From contig DOTG01000004.1 in the NCBI GenBank assembly GCA_003512955.1, positions 1-64,000 on the forward strand: a DNA stretch of 64,000 nt. Direction: 5' to 3'. Within the stretch, counting starts at the first letter, position 1. Every line of letters starts with the position of its first letter. This DNA comes from Marinilabiliales bacterium (GTDB lineage Bacteria; Bacteroidota; Bacteroidia; Bacteroidales; SZUA-534). The notes below the pieces were generated by a model, which was given only the letters and a program-made list of their open reading frames with translations, was not told the origin of the DNA and did not search any database. This document shows positions 1 through 8,882 of this stretch, in pieces. Both the position numbers and the translations under genes were made by a program.

Positions 1-77
1 CCTAAGTCCCTGCTCGACCCTCTCGACACCCTTGTTTAGAACTTCGCCCGTCCGGTGTTTTTCCTTCAAAGCGGGTG
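1..77 (-). other. 5' end of a transcript leaving the window, identity unresolved
   Basis: The stretch downstream of the promoter at 78-109 is clearly more GC-rich than the AT-rich sequence to its right, as the leader of a stable RNA such as an rRNA operon would be. It is also open on the minus strand from a TTG at 69 to the edge (23 codons), so a leaderless coding sequence is not excluded. I favour a structured RNA leader because of the base composition, but the window ends too soon to decide. Confidence 0.3.
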
Positions 78-109
78 CAAAAGTATTTTTTATGCCTATT
101 CAATCCAAA
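78..109 (-). promoter_or_regulatory. Bacteroidota primary-sigma promoter reading out of the left edge
   Basis: Read on the minus strand, a TTTG (106-109) is followed after 20 bases by TACTTTTG (78-85). This fits the Bacteroidota consensus TTTG - about 20 - TAnnTTTG. The expected transcription start is near 71, so the gene served lies beyond position 1. Confidence 0.6.
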
Positions 110-336
110 TATTCCGACACATTTTTTTTGATTATTTTACAAATATATTACAAACACTTGATTATCTTTATCTTAAAATTTATCCATTTTTGAGAGTTTG
201 AAATGCTATATGTCCATCGAATAAGAAAGAATACCTAATATTATAATAGAAGTAAAAATGTGTCGTTCATTTTTGAATCAAGAATAGAGGTAACTACCCA
301 AGAATTATTATCTTCGCATCATTCAAAAACAAAAAA
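110..336. other. AT-rich intergenic region with weak promoter for the mannosyltransferase gene
   Basis: No gene was found. TATCTTCG at 309-316 is a plausible -7 element (TAnnTTCG variant) for the plus-strand gene starting at 337, but no good -33 partner was found. The short open frame at 260-442 is out of frame with that gene and looks fortuitous. Confidence 0.35.
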
Positions 337-1068
337 ATGGAAAGAAATAAAATTGTCATTATCCCCACTTACAACGAAAAGGAAAACATTGAAGCCATCA
401 TTCGTAAAGTATTTTCACTTGAAGGAGATTTTAATCTTTTAATTGTTGAAGATAATAGCCCGGATGGAACTGCCACCATTGTAAAAAGGTTGATGCAGGA
501 ATTTCCAGAAAGGCTTTTCATCATGGAACGATCTGGAAAATTAGGTTTAGGAACTGCTTATATTGATGGCTTTAAATGGTCGTTGGCGAATGGTTATGAG
601 TACATTTTTGAAATGGATGCTGACTTTTCACATAACCCAGAAGATTTGATAAAACTGTATCATTCCTGCAAAGATGGGGCCGATTTAGCCATTGGCTCAA
701 GATATATATCTGGAATAAACGTAGTTAACTGGCCCATGGGAAGGGTTTTGATGAGTTATTATGCCTCTGCATACGTGCGGTTGGTTACTGGGATGAAAAT
801 ACAAGATACTACTGCCGGATTCAAATGCTATACCCGTAAAGTATTAGAAACCATTGATTTTGATAAGATCAAATTTAAAGGGTACGCCTTTCAGATTGAA
901 ATGAAATTTACCACCTGGAAATTTGGATTCAAGATTGTGGAGGTTCCGATCATTTTTACAGACCGAAAAGAGGGCAAATCAAAAATGAGTGGCGGTATTT
1001 TTAATGAAGCCATTTGGGGAGTGATGCGGATGAAATGGCGGAGTTTCTTCCGCTCCTATAAAAGATAA
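337..1068 (+). CDS. Polyprenol monophosphomannose synthase (GT2 family, DPM1-like)
   Basis: A 243-residue GT-A glycosyltransferase that transfers a sugar, usually mannose from GDP-mannose, to polyprenyl phosphate at the inner face of the membrane. Seen: N-terminal nucleotide-sugar motif IIPTYNEKEN, VEDNSPDGT near residues 37-45, and the metal-binding DAD at 94-96 inside MDADFSHNP. The family core KCYTRKVLE and GYAFQIEM follows. It has no C-terminal membrane GtrA domain, so it resembles the short catalytic-only form. It lies 14 bases upstream of the dihydroorotase gene and is probably co-transcribed with it. This pairing is seen in other Bacteroidota as far as I recall. Family assignment is secure, the sugar is inferred. 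Confidence 0.88.
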   Translation: MERNKIVIIPTYNEKENIEAIIRKVFSLEGDFNLLIVEDNSPDGTATIVKRLMQEFPERLFIMERSGKLGLGTAYIDGFKWSLANGYEYIFEMDADFSHNPEDLIKLYHSCKDGADLAIGSRYISGINVVNWPMGRVLMSYYASAYVRLVTGMKIQDTTAGFKCYTRKVLETIDFDKIKFKGYAFQIEMKFTTWKFGFKIVEVPIIFTDRKEGKSKMSGGIFNEAIWGVMRMKWRSFFRSYKR

Positions 1069-1082
1069 TAGGCTATAACAAT

Positions 1083-2426
1083 ATGATGAGGATTCTTATT
1101 AAAAATGCATCCATTGTCAATGAAGGCATCCAAAAGCTTGGACACATTGTTATTGCTGGTGACCGCATTGAAAGTGTGTTGGATTCTTTACCTGCCGATC
1201 TTCATCAACAGGTTTACCAAATTATTGACGCATCCGGGAAAATAGTTATTCCGGGAGTTATTGATGACCAAGTTCATTTCAGGGAGCCCGGGTTAACACA
1301 CAAAGGGGATATTTATAGTGAATCGAAAGCGGCTATTGCTGGTGGTATCACCTCTTTTATGGAAATGCCTAATACCAATCCACAAACAATTACACAATCC
1401 CTTTTGGCCGAAAAATTTGAATTAGCCTCCGCAAAGTCGTTGGCCAATTTCTCTTTTTATCTGGGAGCCACAAACAATAATCTTAAAGAAATTGTAAAAA
1501 TCGATGCCAAAAATGTATGTGGCATAAAGGTTTTTATGGGGGCATCTACCGGAAATATGCTGGTAGATAACATTAAGACCCTTGAGGGTATTTTTGCCGA
1601 AGCCCCATGTTTGATTGCCACTCATTGTGAAGACGAAACTACTATCAAACAAAATCTGGAACACTATAAATCGCTATTTGGGGAGCATATACTTCCCAAA
1701 CACCATCCATTAATCAGGAGTGAGGAGGCGTGTTATCTTTCATCGTCAAAGGCAATAGAACTGGCCACCAAGTACAATAGCCAACTGCATGTATTGCACC
1801 TTTCAACAGCCAAAGAACTGAGCCTCTTTGGAAAAGGCCCTGTTGAACAAAAGAAAATTACGGGTGAAGTCTGTGTCCACCATCTTTGGTTTGATGATAG
1901 TGATTATGAAAGGCTTGGGCAACGGATTAAATGGAATCCTTCAATTAAAACCTCACGTGACAAAGAACAACTTTTACATGCTCTGTTGAATAATAAAATA
2001 GATGTAATTGCTACCGACCATGCGCCACACACTTTGGAAGAAAAAATGCGCCCCTATACCACCTCAGCTTCAGGGGGGCCACTGGTACAACATTCGTTGA
2101 TAGCCATGTTGGAGCTCAGCCTCCAAGGAAAAATAAGCATTGAAAATGTTGTTGAAAAAATGTGCCATGCCCCTGCCATGTTATTCCGGATCAAAGAACG
2201 TGGCTTTATCCGTCCGGGATATTTTGCTGACTTGGTATTGGTAGCCTTAAACCAACCCCATACGGTAACCAAAGATTCGCTTTTGTATAAATGCCAATGG
2301 TCACCATTCGAGGGTGTGACGTTCCAATCATCAGTCAGCCATACGTTTGTCAATGGAAAACTGGTTTACGATCAGGGACAATTTAACGAAACACCCAAAG
2401 GCAGCGCTTTGGTATTTAACCGCTAA
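1083..2426 (+). CDS. pyrC: Dihydroorotase (amidohydrolase superfamily)
   Basis: Cyclises N-carbamoyl-aspartate to dihydroorotate in pyrimidine synthesis. The 447 residues match the class I dihydroorotase/allantoinase length. Seen: GVIDDQVHFREPG near residues 56-68, GIKVFMGASTGNM (its Lys is the usual carboxylated metal bridge), THCEDE, LHVLHLSTA, and ATDHAPHT near residue 310. Odd point: the first metal motif, normally DxHxH, reads DDQVH, so one His ligand is replaced by Gln. From memory other Bacteroidota sequences share this, which suggests a lineage-specific metal site rather than decay. Start ATG at 1083, with a second ATG directly after. It ends 18 bases before the convergent aspartate kinase stop. 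Confidence 0.9.
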   Translation: MMRILIKNASIVNEGIQKLGHIVIAGDRIESVLDSLPADLHQQVYQIIDASGKIVIPGVIDDQVHFREPGLTHKGDIYSESKAAIAGGITSFMEMPNTNPQTITQSLLAEKFELASAKSLANFSFYLGATNNNLKEIVKIDAKNVCGIKVFMGASTGNMLVDNIKTLEGIFAEAPCLIATHCEDETTIKQNLEHYKSLFGEHILPKHHPLIRSEEACYLSSSKAIELATKYNSQLHVLHLSTAKELSLFGKGPVEQKKITGEVCVHHLWFDDSDYERLGQRIKWNPSIKTSRDKEQLLHALLNNKIDVIATDHAPHTLEEKMRPYTTSASGGPLVQHSLIAMLELSLQGKISIENVVEKMCHAPAMLFRIKERGFIRPGYFADLVLVALNQPHTVTKDSLLYKCQWSPFEGVTFQSSVSHTFVNGKLVYDQGQFNETPKGSALVFNR

Positions 2427-2444
2427 TTCATTGCTTTTCTAACT

Positions 2445-3689
2445 TTAACGCAGAATAAACCTCGACATGGTACGGCTCCGTTGCTCCACCAGGATGGTTT
2501 TCCCTTCAAGAATCTTATTCTCCGCTCCCGGCTTATAATGCCTGATGGTAATCAATTCCAACTGATCGTTGTATTTTACTTTGTAATGAAGTTTGAGTTC
2601 CTCAATAGCTTTAGGGACCCTATTCATATTTGTATCCACCGAAATTGAAAAATTGAGCGCGCTGGTCTGCATCAGATTCACTTGGATTTGATGTTTAGCC
2701 AGAACCGCAAAAATGTGGCTCAGGTTTTCTTCCATGATAAACGAAAAATCCAAAGGGCGGATGGAAACCAATACCTGAGCCTCCTTTTTGATATATACCG
2801 GGGGGAAATCAGAACTTTCAAAAGGGCCAATAAGGGTTCCTTCATCGCTAAGCGTTAAAAAAGAGCGCACTTGTAACGGGATTTCCTTATTTTGGAGAGG
2901 TTTCACGGTTTTTGGATGAATAACCTTTGCCCCATAATAAGTAAGTTCAATGGCATCGGCATACGAAAGACGGGTGATTTTTTCAGCTCCGGACATCCAA
3001 TCTGGGTCGGCACACAAAATACCCACCACATCTTTCCAAACCACCACTTTCTGGGCATTCAGCGAATTGGCAATAATAGCCGCAGTGTAATCGGAACCTT
3101 CGCGACCTAACGTGGTTGTTTGGTTGTTCTGGTCGGAACCAATAAATCCCTGAGTAAGGAATAATTTTTTGTCGGAATCGGCAAACTGTTTTGCAATTAA
3201 CTTCCCTGTAAGTTCCCAGTTTATCCGTCCTTCGCGGAATGTGCTGTCGGTTTTAAGGCAGTTCCGGATATCGACCCATTCTACCTTTATCTGTTGCAGG
3301 TTTAAATAAGCAGCAACAATTCTTGTAGAAAGCATTTCGCCAAAACTTACAATTTGATCGTATTCATAATCATAGTTCAAGCTTGGTTTTTTTGAGGTTT
3401 TGTGGTCCAATTCTTTCAGCACATTGCTAAATTCACCAAAAATCTGATTTTCCAAGGGGAACAACGACTCGATAATTTGACGATGATAAGATTCAAACTG
3501 TTGCCGAAACTCCTGAAAATCGGAACCTTTATAATAATGATGGGTTAATTTTTCCAGAAGATTTGTGGTTTTTCCCATGGCAGAAACCACAATCACACCT
3601 TGACTCATATGCTCTTTGCAAATATTTGCCATCCGTTGAATGGCCTCAGTATTTTTAATGGATGCACCACCAAATTTATTGACAATCAT
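2445..3689 (-). CDS. lysC: Aspartate kinase, monofunctional
   Basis: Phosphorylates aspartate, the first step to lysine/diaminopimelate, threonine and methionine. Seen: N-terminal KFGGASI, VVSAMGKTTN, the substrate loop SFGEMLSTRI, GREGSDYTAA, and a C-terminal regulatory half in which two ACT domains are expected. At 414 residues it carries only the kinase and regulatory part. No homoserine dehydrogenase is fused, unlike ThrA. dapD, further down the same pathway, is in this window at 26675-27490 but not linked. A -7 element at 3734-3741 probably drives it. The ending MSRFILR is short, with no extra domain. Confidence 0.9.
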   Translation of the reverse strand: MIVNKFGGASIKNTEAIQRMANICKEHMSQGVIVVSAMGKTTNLLEKLTHHYYKGSDFQEFRQQFESYHRQIIESLFPLENQIFGEFSNVLKELDHKTSKKPSLNYDYEYDQIVSFGEMLSTRIVAAYLNLQQIKVEWVDIRNCLKTDSTFREGRINWELTGKLIAKQFADSDKKLFLTQGFIGSDQNNQTTTLGREGSDYTAAIIANSLNAQKVVVWKDVVGILCADPDWMSGAEKITRLSYADAIELTYYGAKVIHPKTVKPLQNKEIPLQVRSFLTLSDEGTLIGPFESSDFPPVYIKKEAQVLVSIRPLDFSFIMEENLSHIFAVLAKHQIQVNLMQTSALNFSISVDTNMNRVPKAIEELKLHYKVKYNDQLELITIRHYKPGAENKILEGKTILVEQRSRTMSRFILR

Positions 3690-3733
3690 GTTTTTCGTTT
3701 CTTTAAGCTATTTGTAACCCAATAAATTGCTGT

Positions 3734-3741
3734 CAAAATTA
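3734..3741 (-). promoter_or_regulatory. -7 element for aspartate kinase
   Basis: TAATTTTG on the minus strand, matching TAnnTTTG, 44 bases upstream of the lysC ATG. No clear -33 TTTG was found. Confidence 0.4.
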
Positions 3742-3927
3742 AAGAATTGATGCATATTACCTTACTTGCAGGGAAAAGAATTTTAGTAGGCAAAAACAGG
3801 TGTTAAATCCTTTAATGAATTGTTTTTTAATAACATATTATAAAACGGATGTGTTTTTTCATTACTTTTATTTTATAAACAAAGAAATTTGAGATAAATA
3901 GAGCCTTTTTTCAGAAACACACCGCCT

Positions 3928-5148
3928 ATGAACCGTTTTAAAATACTTATGAGCCAATTGATGTTAACATTCATCATGACAACCACTTATGGGCAAACGG
4001 GTGTATTTTATTATATCTCTGACCCAACCAATCTACCCAATTCAAAGGTGATAGATATTATTGAAACTCCTGAAGGAAATATTGTTATGCTTGATAGAGC
4101 GGCAGATGATAAATACTTAAACCCAGTCATCCATCTGCTTACCACTGATAAAATAGGGACCTTACAAAAAAATGTCTCCGCTCCTGTTGAAAATCTGTAC
4201 GACTTGGTAAAAATTAGCCCATTCAATGAATCAAGCTTCCTTGTTTTTGGGAATTTAACCCTCAACAAACAGTACGAGGCCACACAAGTCACTATTGATG
4301 ATAAAGGGACGATTCTTTCGCAGAGCAAAGAGTCACAGGTTTATTCCACATTAATCAGCGATGTGAAAAAAGTGGGAGCCTATTATTTTGTGCTTTATAC
4401 CAAATCAGGTAAAAATGAAAAGTATAACATCACGCTAAATAAAGTTGAAGCATCCACAAACCAAGTGGTCTGGTTGAAAAAGATATCGTCGGAACAAAAT
4501 GAGGAGGCCGATAAAATAGCGGTTTTGCCAGATGGGCGGATCGATATTTTGGGCAAAAAATATAATGATGAAATGACCGAATATGTTCCGATTATTTATC
4601 AAATTGACGAAAACGGGAACCAGGTCTGGAAAAAAGGGATTGACTTACCAAGCAATTTTAGTTGTCAGAGCTTTAGTGTGAATGATGCTAAGGAAATTGT
4701 TTACCTCTGTGGATATACTAAAAATCCCACCGGATTTTCCGAAACCCGGCTGGTAAGACTTTCTTCTACTGGTGAAGAGTTGAATTATGTTATTCTCTCC
4801 GATTTTAGCGCAAACGGACTTATTGCCCTGAAGAATAAAACCTACATTGCTTATGGTTCAAGGTTTTATGTAGATCAAAAACAGGTGGTGACCAAGGCTA
4901 AGTATGTGATTTTTGACCCAATGCTACGCGAATTGACATCAAAAACACTGGATGACACCGACAAACCGGACAAAGACCTGATACAACAACTGAAAACCAG
5001 CTCCGATTTAAATACCGCCACCCAACTGATGGATGGCCGTATAGCTTTGGCAGGGAAGATTTTCATGCCTGTTGCTCCCAATAACCCTAAAAAGCAAAAT
5101 GTTCCGTTATTAATACTCATCGATAGCGATGGAACCTATCAAAAATAG
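3928..5148 (+). CDS. Secreted protein of unknown function, probably beta-propeller-like
   Basis: Not recognised. The 406 residues begin with a signal peptide (Lys/Arg start, hydrophobic stretch, cleavage expected after TTTYGQ near residue 23). The remainder has recurring blocks of the type 'question, value, narrative' found in Bacteroidota WD40-like propellers: GNIVMLDRAADD, SSFLVFGNLT, YYFVLYTKSG, GRIDILGKKYND, EIVYLCGYTKN, GRIALAGKIF. No catalytic motif and no T9SS sorting domain at the C-terminus. It stands alone between the divergent lysC and the C-S lyase gene. Periplasmic or outer-surface location is inferred from the signal peptide. Confidence 0.6.
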   Translation: MNRFKILMSQLMLTFIMTTTYGQTGVFYYISDPTNLPNSKVIDIIETPEGNIVMLDRAADDKYLNPVIHLLTTDKIGTLQKNVSAPVENLYDLVKISPFNESSFLVFGNLTLNKQYEATQVTIDDKGTILSQSKESQVYSTLISDVKKVGAYYFVLYTKSGKNEKYNITLNKVEASTNQVVWLKKISSEQNEEADKIAVLPDGRIDILGKKYNDEMTEYVPIIYQIDENGNQVWKKGIDLPSNFSCQSFSVNDAKEIVYLCGYTKNPTGFSETRLVRLSSTGEELNYVILSDFSANGLIALKNKTYIAYGSRFYVDQKQVVTKAKYVIFDPMLRELTSKTLDDTDKPDKDLIQQLKTSSDLNTATQLMDGRIALAGKIFMPVAPNNPKKQNVPLLILIDSDGTYQK

Positions 5149-5240
5149 GTGGGTTATCGGTAGATGATGATTTGCCAACACCCATTTTACAAGTTTCCTC
5201 TTATTACCTGCAATTATCCAATGCCACAATAGTGCTTCGG

Positions 5241-5272
5241 TTCGTATTTATTAATCCGAAAAACTATATTTG
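5241..5272 (+). promoter_or_regulatory. Promoter for the C-S lyase gene
   Basis: TTCG (5241-5244), a 20-base spacer, then TATATTTG (5265-5272), one mismatch from the Bacteroidota consensus. Expected start near 5279 gives a leader of about 70 bases. Confidence 0.55.
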
Positions 5273-5348
5273 CACAATGTAAATGAGTTTGGCATACATT
5301 CAAAGATGCTATTACAGCTAATGGATTAGCCAATCACCGAAACCTAAA

Positions 5349-6539
5349 ATGATTATGATATACAACTTCGACGAGACTATTAATAGAAAAAATACAGACT
5401 GTGTAAAATACGATGGGCTTGCTTTGTACCTGGATGCCGAGGGAACGCTGCCCATGTGGGTAGCCGATATGGACTTTAAATCACCTCCGTGTATAGTCAA
5501 TGCGCTAAAAAAACGCTTGGAACATGAAGTGTTTGGATATACCATTAAAACCGATCGTTTTTATCAAAGCATCATCCATTGGCTTGAAAAACGACATGGT
5601 TGGGAGGTAAAAAAAGAATGGATTTCGTTCAGCCCTGGGGTTGTTGCCGGATTTACCATTGCCATTGAACAGTTTACCCAACCCGGTGACCAAATTATTG
5701 TGCAACCGCCGGTGTATTTCCCGTTTTTCCAATCGGTAAAAGATAGCGGCCGACAAGTGGTTTACAATCCGCTCAAACAGGTTAATGGCCGTTATACTTT
5801 CGATTTTGATGATTTAAAAAGCAAAATAACTCCTAGGATTAAAATGTTGCTTCTAAGCAACCCACACAACCCGGGGGGTACGGTTTGGACAAAGTCGGAA
5901 TTGTTGGAACTGGCTACCATTTGTATAAAAAATCATATCCTGATTATTTCCGATGAAATTCATGCCGACATTGTTTATAAACCTTCGAAACACACCCCTT
6001 TGGCCAGTATCAGTAACGAAATTGCTGAACAAACATTGACCGTAATGTCGCACAGTAAGACATTTAATGTTGCAGGATTGACCACCTCATATGTGATTTG
6101 TCCAAATCCAGAAATGCTGAAAAAATACAACCACGGATTAAATGTGCCACACCTGCACATGGGAAATATTTTTGGCACCGAAGCTTTAATTGCCGCCTAC
6201 ACAGAAGGTGAACCCTGGTTGGAACAATTGCTGGTTTATCTGCAAAAAAACATTGAAACTGTTGATGCGTTTTTAAAAGCCGGAATTCCACAAATTAAAA
6301 TGATGAAACCCGAATCAACCTATCTGTTGTGGCTCGACTGTAAAGAGTTGAAAATGGAACCCAAAGAACTTCACCAATTCTTTTTATCGGAAGCCAAAGT
6401 TGCCGTTAATGAGGGAAGCATGTTTGGCCCAGGAGGAGAAGGTTTTGTGAGGATGAACGTAGGTTGTCCGCAATCAATGGTAAAACAGGGCCTTCAGCAA
6501 ATTAAAGATGCCCTGAAACGGAGAAAGGCCGCCTTATAA
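5349..6539 (+). CDS. PLP-dependent C-S lyase / aminotransferase, PatB/MalY type
   Basis: Fold-type I aminotransferase family member that most resembles cystathionine beta-lyases of the MalY/PatB group (cleaving the C-S bond of cystathionine or cysteine conjugates). Seen: the group hallmark LPMWVADMDF near residues 33-42, FSPGVVAGF, PPVYFPF, SNPHNPGGTVW, SDEIHADIVY, and the PLP lysine in SHSKTFNVAG (Lys237). GFVRMNVGCP near the end carries the carboxylate-binding Arg. Length of 396 is typical. Monocistronic with its own promoter. The exact substrate cannot be read from sequence; a plain aminotransferase is less likely. Confidence 0.85.
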   Translation: MIMIYNFDETINRKNTDCVKYDGLALYLDAEGTLPMWVADMDFKSPPCIVNALKKRLEHEVFGYTIKTDRFYQSIIHWLEKRHGWEVKKEWISFSPGVVAGFTIAIEQFTQPGDQIIVQPPVYFPFFQSVKDSGRQVVYNPLKQVNGRYTFDFDDLKSKITPRIKMLLLSNPHNPGGTVWTKSELLELATICIKNHILIISDEIHADIVYKPSKHTPLASISNEIAEQTLTVMSHSKTFNVAGLTTSYVICPNPEMLKKYNHGLNVPHLHMGNIFGTEALIAAYTEGEPWLEQLLVYLQKNIETVDAFLKAGIPQIKMMKPESTYLLWLDCKELKMEPKELHQFFLSEAKVAVNEGSMFGPGGEGFVRMNVGCPQSMVKQGLQQIKDALKRRKAAL

Positions 6540-6580
6540 ACTCTGGTTGTTAGGCTAACAATCAACAATTTATCTTAAAA

Positions 6581-6607
6581 TAAAAAACCCCGGTTTGAAT
6601 TCCGGGG
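6581..6607 (-). terminator. Rho-independent terminator of the small gene at 6713
   Basis: CCCCGG (6588-6593) pairs with CCGGGG (6602-6607), and on the minus strand the stem is followed by TTTTTT (6582-6587). The plus-strand side is not T-rich, so it mainly serves the minus-strand small gene and may also stop readthrough from the lyase. Confidence 0.7.
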
Positions 6608-6712
6608 CTGACACTGATTAGAAGTTTTTGGTTTTAAGGGTTAAATTGTATCTAGATTCCAGTGAGGGTTCCGGAAAAAAGTGAACAAAATCAATTGCCA
6701 TGAGTGAAAAAG

Positions 6713-6913
6713 TTATTCAGCCAACAGTTTTTTTACCGTCCAATCGGTACTACAAGCCTCTTCGTGCTGTTCTGCCTTTAAGTCATCGGGCTTATCACTT
6801 TTAAGCTCCACGCAAGCTGGGTTAGATGTAGCAGAAGCATCATCCTGCAAAGTGGTGGCCCAGATTCCTACCGAAAAACAGAGGGCTATCAGAATTAAAT
6901 AAAGTGCGTTCAT
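6713..6913 (-). CDS. Small exported or membrane-anchored protein
   Basis: Unrecognised 66-residue protein with a hydrophobic N-terminus (residues 3-19) that ends in an ATT/Q region resembling a signal peptidase site. An acidic, Cys-containing tail follows (two Cys near residues 33 and 54, Asp/Glu-rich between). If cleaved, the mature peptide is about 45 residues. Reality is supported by its own terminator at 6581-6607, a purine-rich stretch AAGGAC just before the ATG, and isolation from overlapping genes. Function unknown. Confidence 0.55.
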   Translation of the reverse strand: MNALYLILIALCFSVGIWATTLQDDASATSNPACVELKSDKPDDLKAEQHEEACSTDWTVKKLLAE

Positions 6914-7067
6914 GTCCTTGGTTTTAAATGTTACCCAAATTTCAATAACATTTTTCCAGATTGAAAGTGTTTTTCGATAAGCGGTTAAAAACTCCGATAA
7001 AAGGTTTCAACAAAAATTCACTCCGAATACGGGTCAATTGAATATGATTCAGGTTGCATCAACTTTA

Positions 7068-7098
7068 TTTGGAGAATCTACAAAAAAAGGGAACTTTG
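7068..7098 (+). promoter_or_regulatory. Promoter of the pentapeptide-repeat gene
   Basis: TTTG (7068-7071), a 19-base spacer, then GAACTTTG (7091-7098), a -7 with G instead of the first T. The translation start at 7127 follows after about 20 transcribed bases. Confidence 0.45.
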
Positions 7099-7126
7099 CA
7101 AAAACAAATTTGAAAAACGAGGAATT

Positions 7127-7702
7127 ATGGTTAACCCCTATATTGAAGAAACCACTTTTGAAAAAATAGATTACACCCAGCAACCTTTACCCAAAGGGGA
7201 ATACGAGCGTTGCACCTTTCGGAATTGTGATTTCTCGGGCAGTCAACTTTCTGAAATCCGGTTTGCGGAATGTTCCTTTTTTGATTGCAACTTAAGTCTG
7301 GCCAAAATCACCAAAACGGCCTTTCAGGAGGTCCGGTTTAAAGATTGTAAATTGATGGGCTTGCATTTCGAGACGTGTCAAGGTTTTGGGTTAGCCATGG
7401 GTTTTGATCATTGCACCCTAGATCATTCTTCGTTTTACCAGCAAAAGCTGAAAAAGACCCATTTCAAGAACTCCAAACTCCATGAGGTAGATTTTACCGA
7501 TACTGACTTAAACCACGCTGTTTTTGAGAACTGCGACCTTTTTCGGGCAGCCTTTGAAAATACCAATCTTGAAAAAGCTGATTTCCGCACCTCGTTCAAC
7601 TTCAGCATCGATCCAGAGATAAACCGGATGAAAAAAGCCAGATTTTCGCAAGCCGGATTGGCCGGACTTCTGCTAAAATACGATCTAGAGGTAGAAGAAT
7701 AA
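7127..7702 (+). CDS. Pentapeptide-repeat protein, Qnr-like
   Basis: 191 residues forming a right-handed quadrilateral beta-helix. The repeat A(D/N)LxX is visible throughout as CTFRNCDFSGSQL, CSFFDCNLSLAKI, VRFKDCKLMGL, VDFTDTDLNHAVF and AAFENTNLEKADF. Layout resembles Qnr/McbG-type DNA mimics: a short N-terminal block (residues 1-25), an interruption near residues 85-95 (GFGLAMGFDH), and a C-terminal helix-rich dimer tail (SQAGLAGLLLKYDLE). Qnr proteins are about 215 residues, so this is a little shorter. Protection of gyrase is possible but not demonstrable from sequence. Monocistronic. Confidence 0.85.
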   Translation: MVNPYIEETTFEKIDYTQQPLPKGEYERCTFRNCDFSGSQLSEIRFAECSFFDCNLSLAKITKTAFQEVRFKDCKLMGLHFETCQGFGLAMGFDHCTLDHSSFYQQKLKKTHFKNSKLHEVDFTDTDLNHAVFENCDLFRAAFENTNLEKADFRTSFNFSIDPEINRMKKARFSQAGLAGLLLKYDLEVEE

Positions 7703-7761
7703 CCTTCTGTTTTCGATATTTTTAGAACCATCATTTGAGAAGCTGGTTAGGAATGTGGACT

Positions 7762-7769
7762 TATTTTTG
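7762..7769 (+). promoter_or_regulatory. -7 element for the SRPBCC gene
   Basis: TATTTTTG, a full match to TAnnTTTG, 47 bases before the ATG at 7817. The nearest TTTG (7734-7737) is 24 bases away, which is long for a -33. Confidence 0.45.
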
Positions 7770-7816
7770 AACAAAAAGCACTCCTTTTTCCTTTATAAGC
7801 ATTAAATCATCTTATT

Positions 7817-8248
7817 ATGGAAAATACAAAACCCAAAAATATTACGGTAGAAGCTACCGTGAATGCCCCTGTGGAAAAGGTATGGACCCTTTGGACCACA
7901 CCTGACCATATTACGCAATGGAATTATGCATCGAATGACTGGCACACCCCACGGGCAGAAAACGACCTGCGTGTTGGCGGAAGTTTTCTTTCGCGGATGG
8001 AGGCTCGGGATGGCAGCCTAGGTTTCGATTTTACTGGTGAATATGTAGAAGTGGCTCCCCACAAAAAGATTGTTTACACGATTGCCGATGGACGGCTTGT
8101 AACCATCACCTTTACAGCCTTGGGCCAAACCACCAAAGTAGTTGAACAATTCGAAGCTGAAAATACACATCCCATGGAGATGCAGAAAACCGGATGGCAA
8201 GCCATTCTGGATAATTTTAAGAACTATGCTGAGAACATCCTTGAATAA
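7817..8248 (+). CDS. SRPBCC / AHSA1-family protein
   Basis: 143-residue START-like fold of the Activator-of-Hsp90-homologue type. Seen: VEATVNAPVEKVWTLWTTPDHI at the N-terminus, the signature WN(Y)..ND W and RVGGSFL region near residues 33-57, GEYVEVAPHKKIVYTIADGR, and the C-terminal helix GWQAILDNFKNYAE. Such proteins bind small hydrophobic ligands and rarely have a known role. The following gene encodes a VOC protein. This pair often travels together as small accessory genes. Confidence 0.85.
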   Translation: MENTKPKNITVEATVNAPVEKVWTLWTTPDHITQWNYASNDWHTPRAENDLRVGGSFLSRMEARDGSLGFDFTGEYVEVAPHKKIVYTIADGRLVTITFTALGQTTKVVEQFEAENTHPMEMQKTGWQAILDNFKNYAENILE

Positions 8249-8322
8249 AAACGTTGGATGTTAATACCTATTTCCCATTCTGAACAGGTTGATTTATTTA
8301 ACTTATTTTAAATTAGTTGTTT

Positions 8323-8796
8323 ATGGCTATCCAAAAAATAACCCCATGCCTTTGGTTCAATTCGCAAGCCGAAGAGGCTGCCCGATTCTATACCTCTATA
8401 TTTAAGAACTCCTCCATAGGCGACATTAGCCGATTTGGAAAAGAAGGTTTTGAGTTTCATGGAAAACCTGAAGGCGCTGTAATGACCGTAAGTTTTACTC
8501 TTGATGGGCAATTGTTTACTGCTTTAAACGGTGGCCCAATCTTTACCTTCAATGAATCCGTTTCATTTATGGTAGGCTGCGATACCCAGAACGAAATAGA
8601 TTATTATTGGAATAAATTAACAGAAGGCGGACAAGAAAGTAATTGTGGCTGGTTGAAAGACAAGTTCGGAGTTTCGTGGCAAATTATACCGAACATCCTT
8701 TCCAAATTGATGACCGATCCTGAAAAGGCACCACGGGTAACACAAGCCTTTTTGCAAATGAAAAAATTTGATATCCAGAAATTGATGGAATGTTGA
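8323..8796 (+). CDS. VOC-superfamily (PhnB-like) protein
   Basis: 157-residue glyoxalase-fold protein of the PhnB/'3-demethylubiquinone methyltransferase' group. Seen: KITPCLWFNSQAEEAARFYTSIF at the start, MTVSFTLDGQLFTALNGG in the middle, DEIDYYWNKLTEGG, and CGWLKDKFGVSWQIIP, all standard. The metal site is often incomplete in this group, so enzymatic activity is uncertain. I chose the ATG at 8323 over an in-frame TTG six bases upstream. It lies 74 bases after the SRPBCC gene and ends at a bidirectional terminator. Confidence 0.85.
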   Translation: MAIQKITPCLWFNSQAEEAARFYTSIFKNSSIGDISRFGKEGFEFHGKPEGAVMTVSFTLDGQLFTALNGGPIFTFNESVSFMVGCDTQNEIDYYWNKLTEGGQESNCGWLKDKFGVSWQIIPNILSKLMTDPEKAPRVTQAFLQMKKFDIQKLMEC

Positions 8797-8882
8797 CTTT
8801 ATAAATCTGCTTTTTAAAGCCCTATCTATTTACACCCTCTATAAAGTGCTTTTTATAAATAACGGATTAAACATCATTAAAA

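Noticed and set aside
8317..8322. TTG start two codons before the VOC protein ATG
   Set aside because: The ATG at 8323 begins the conserved sequence directly, so the upstream TTG is not needed.
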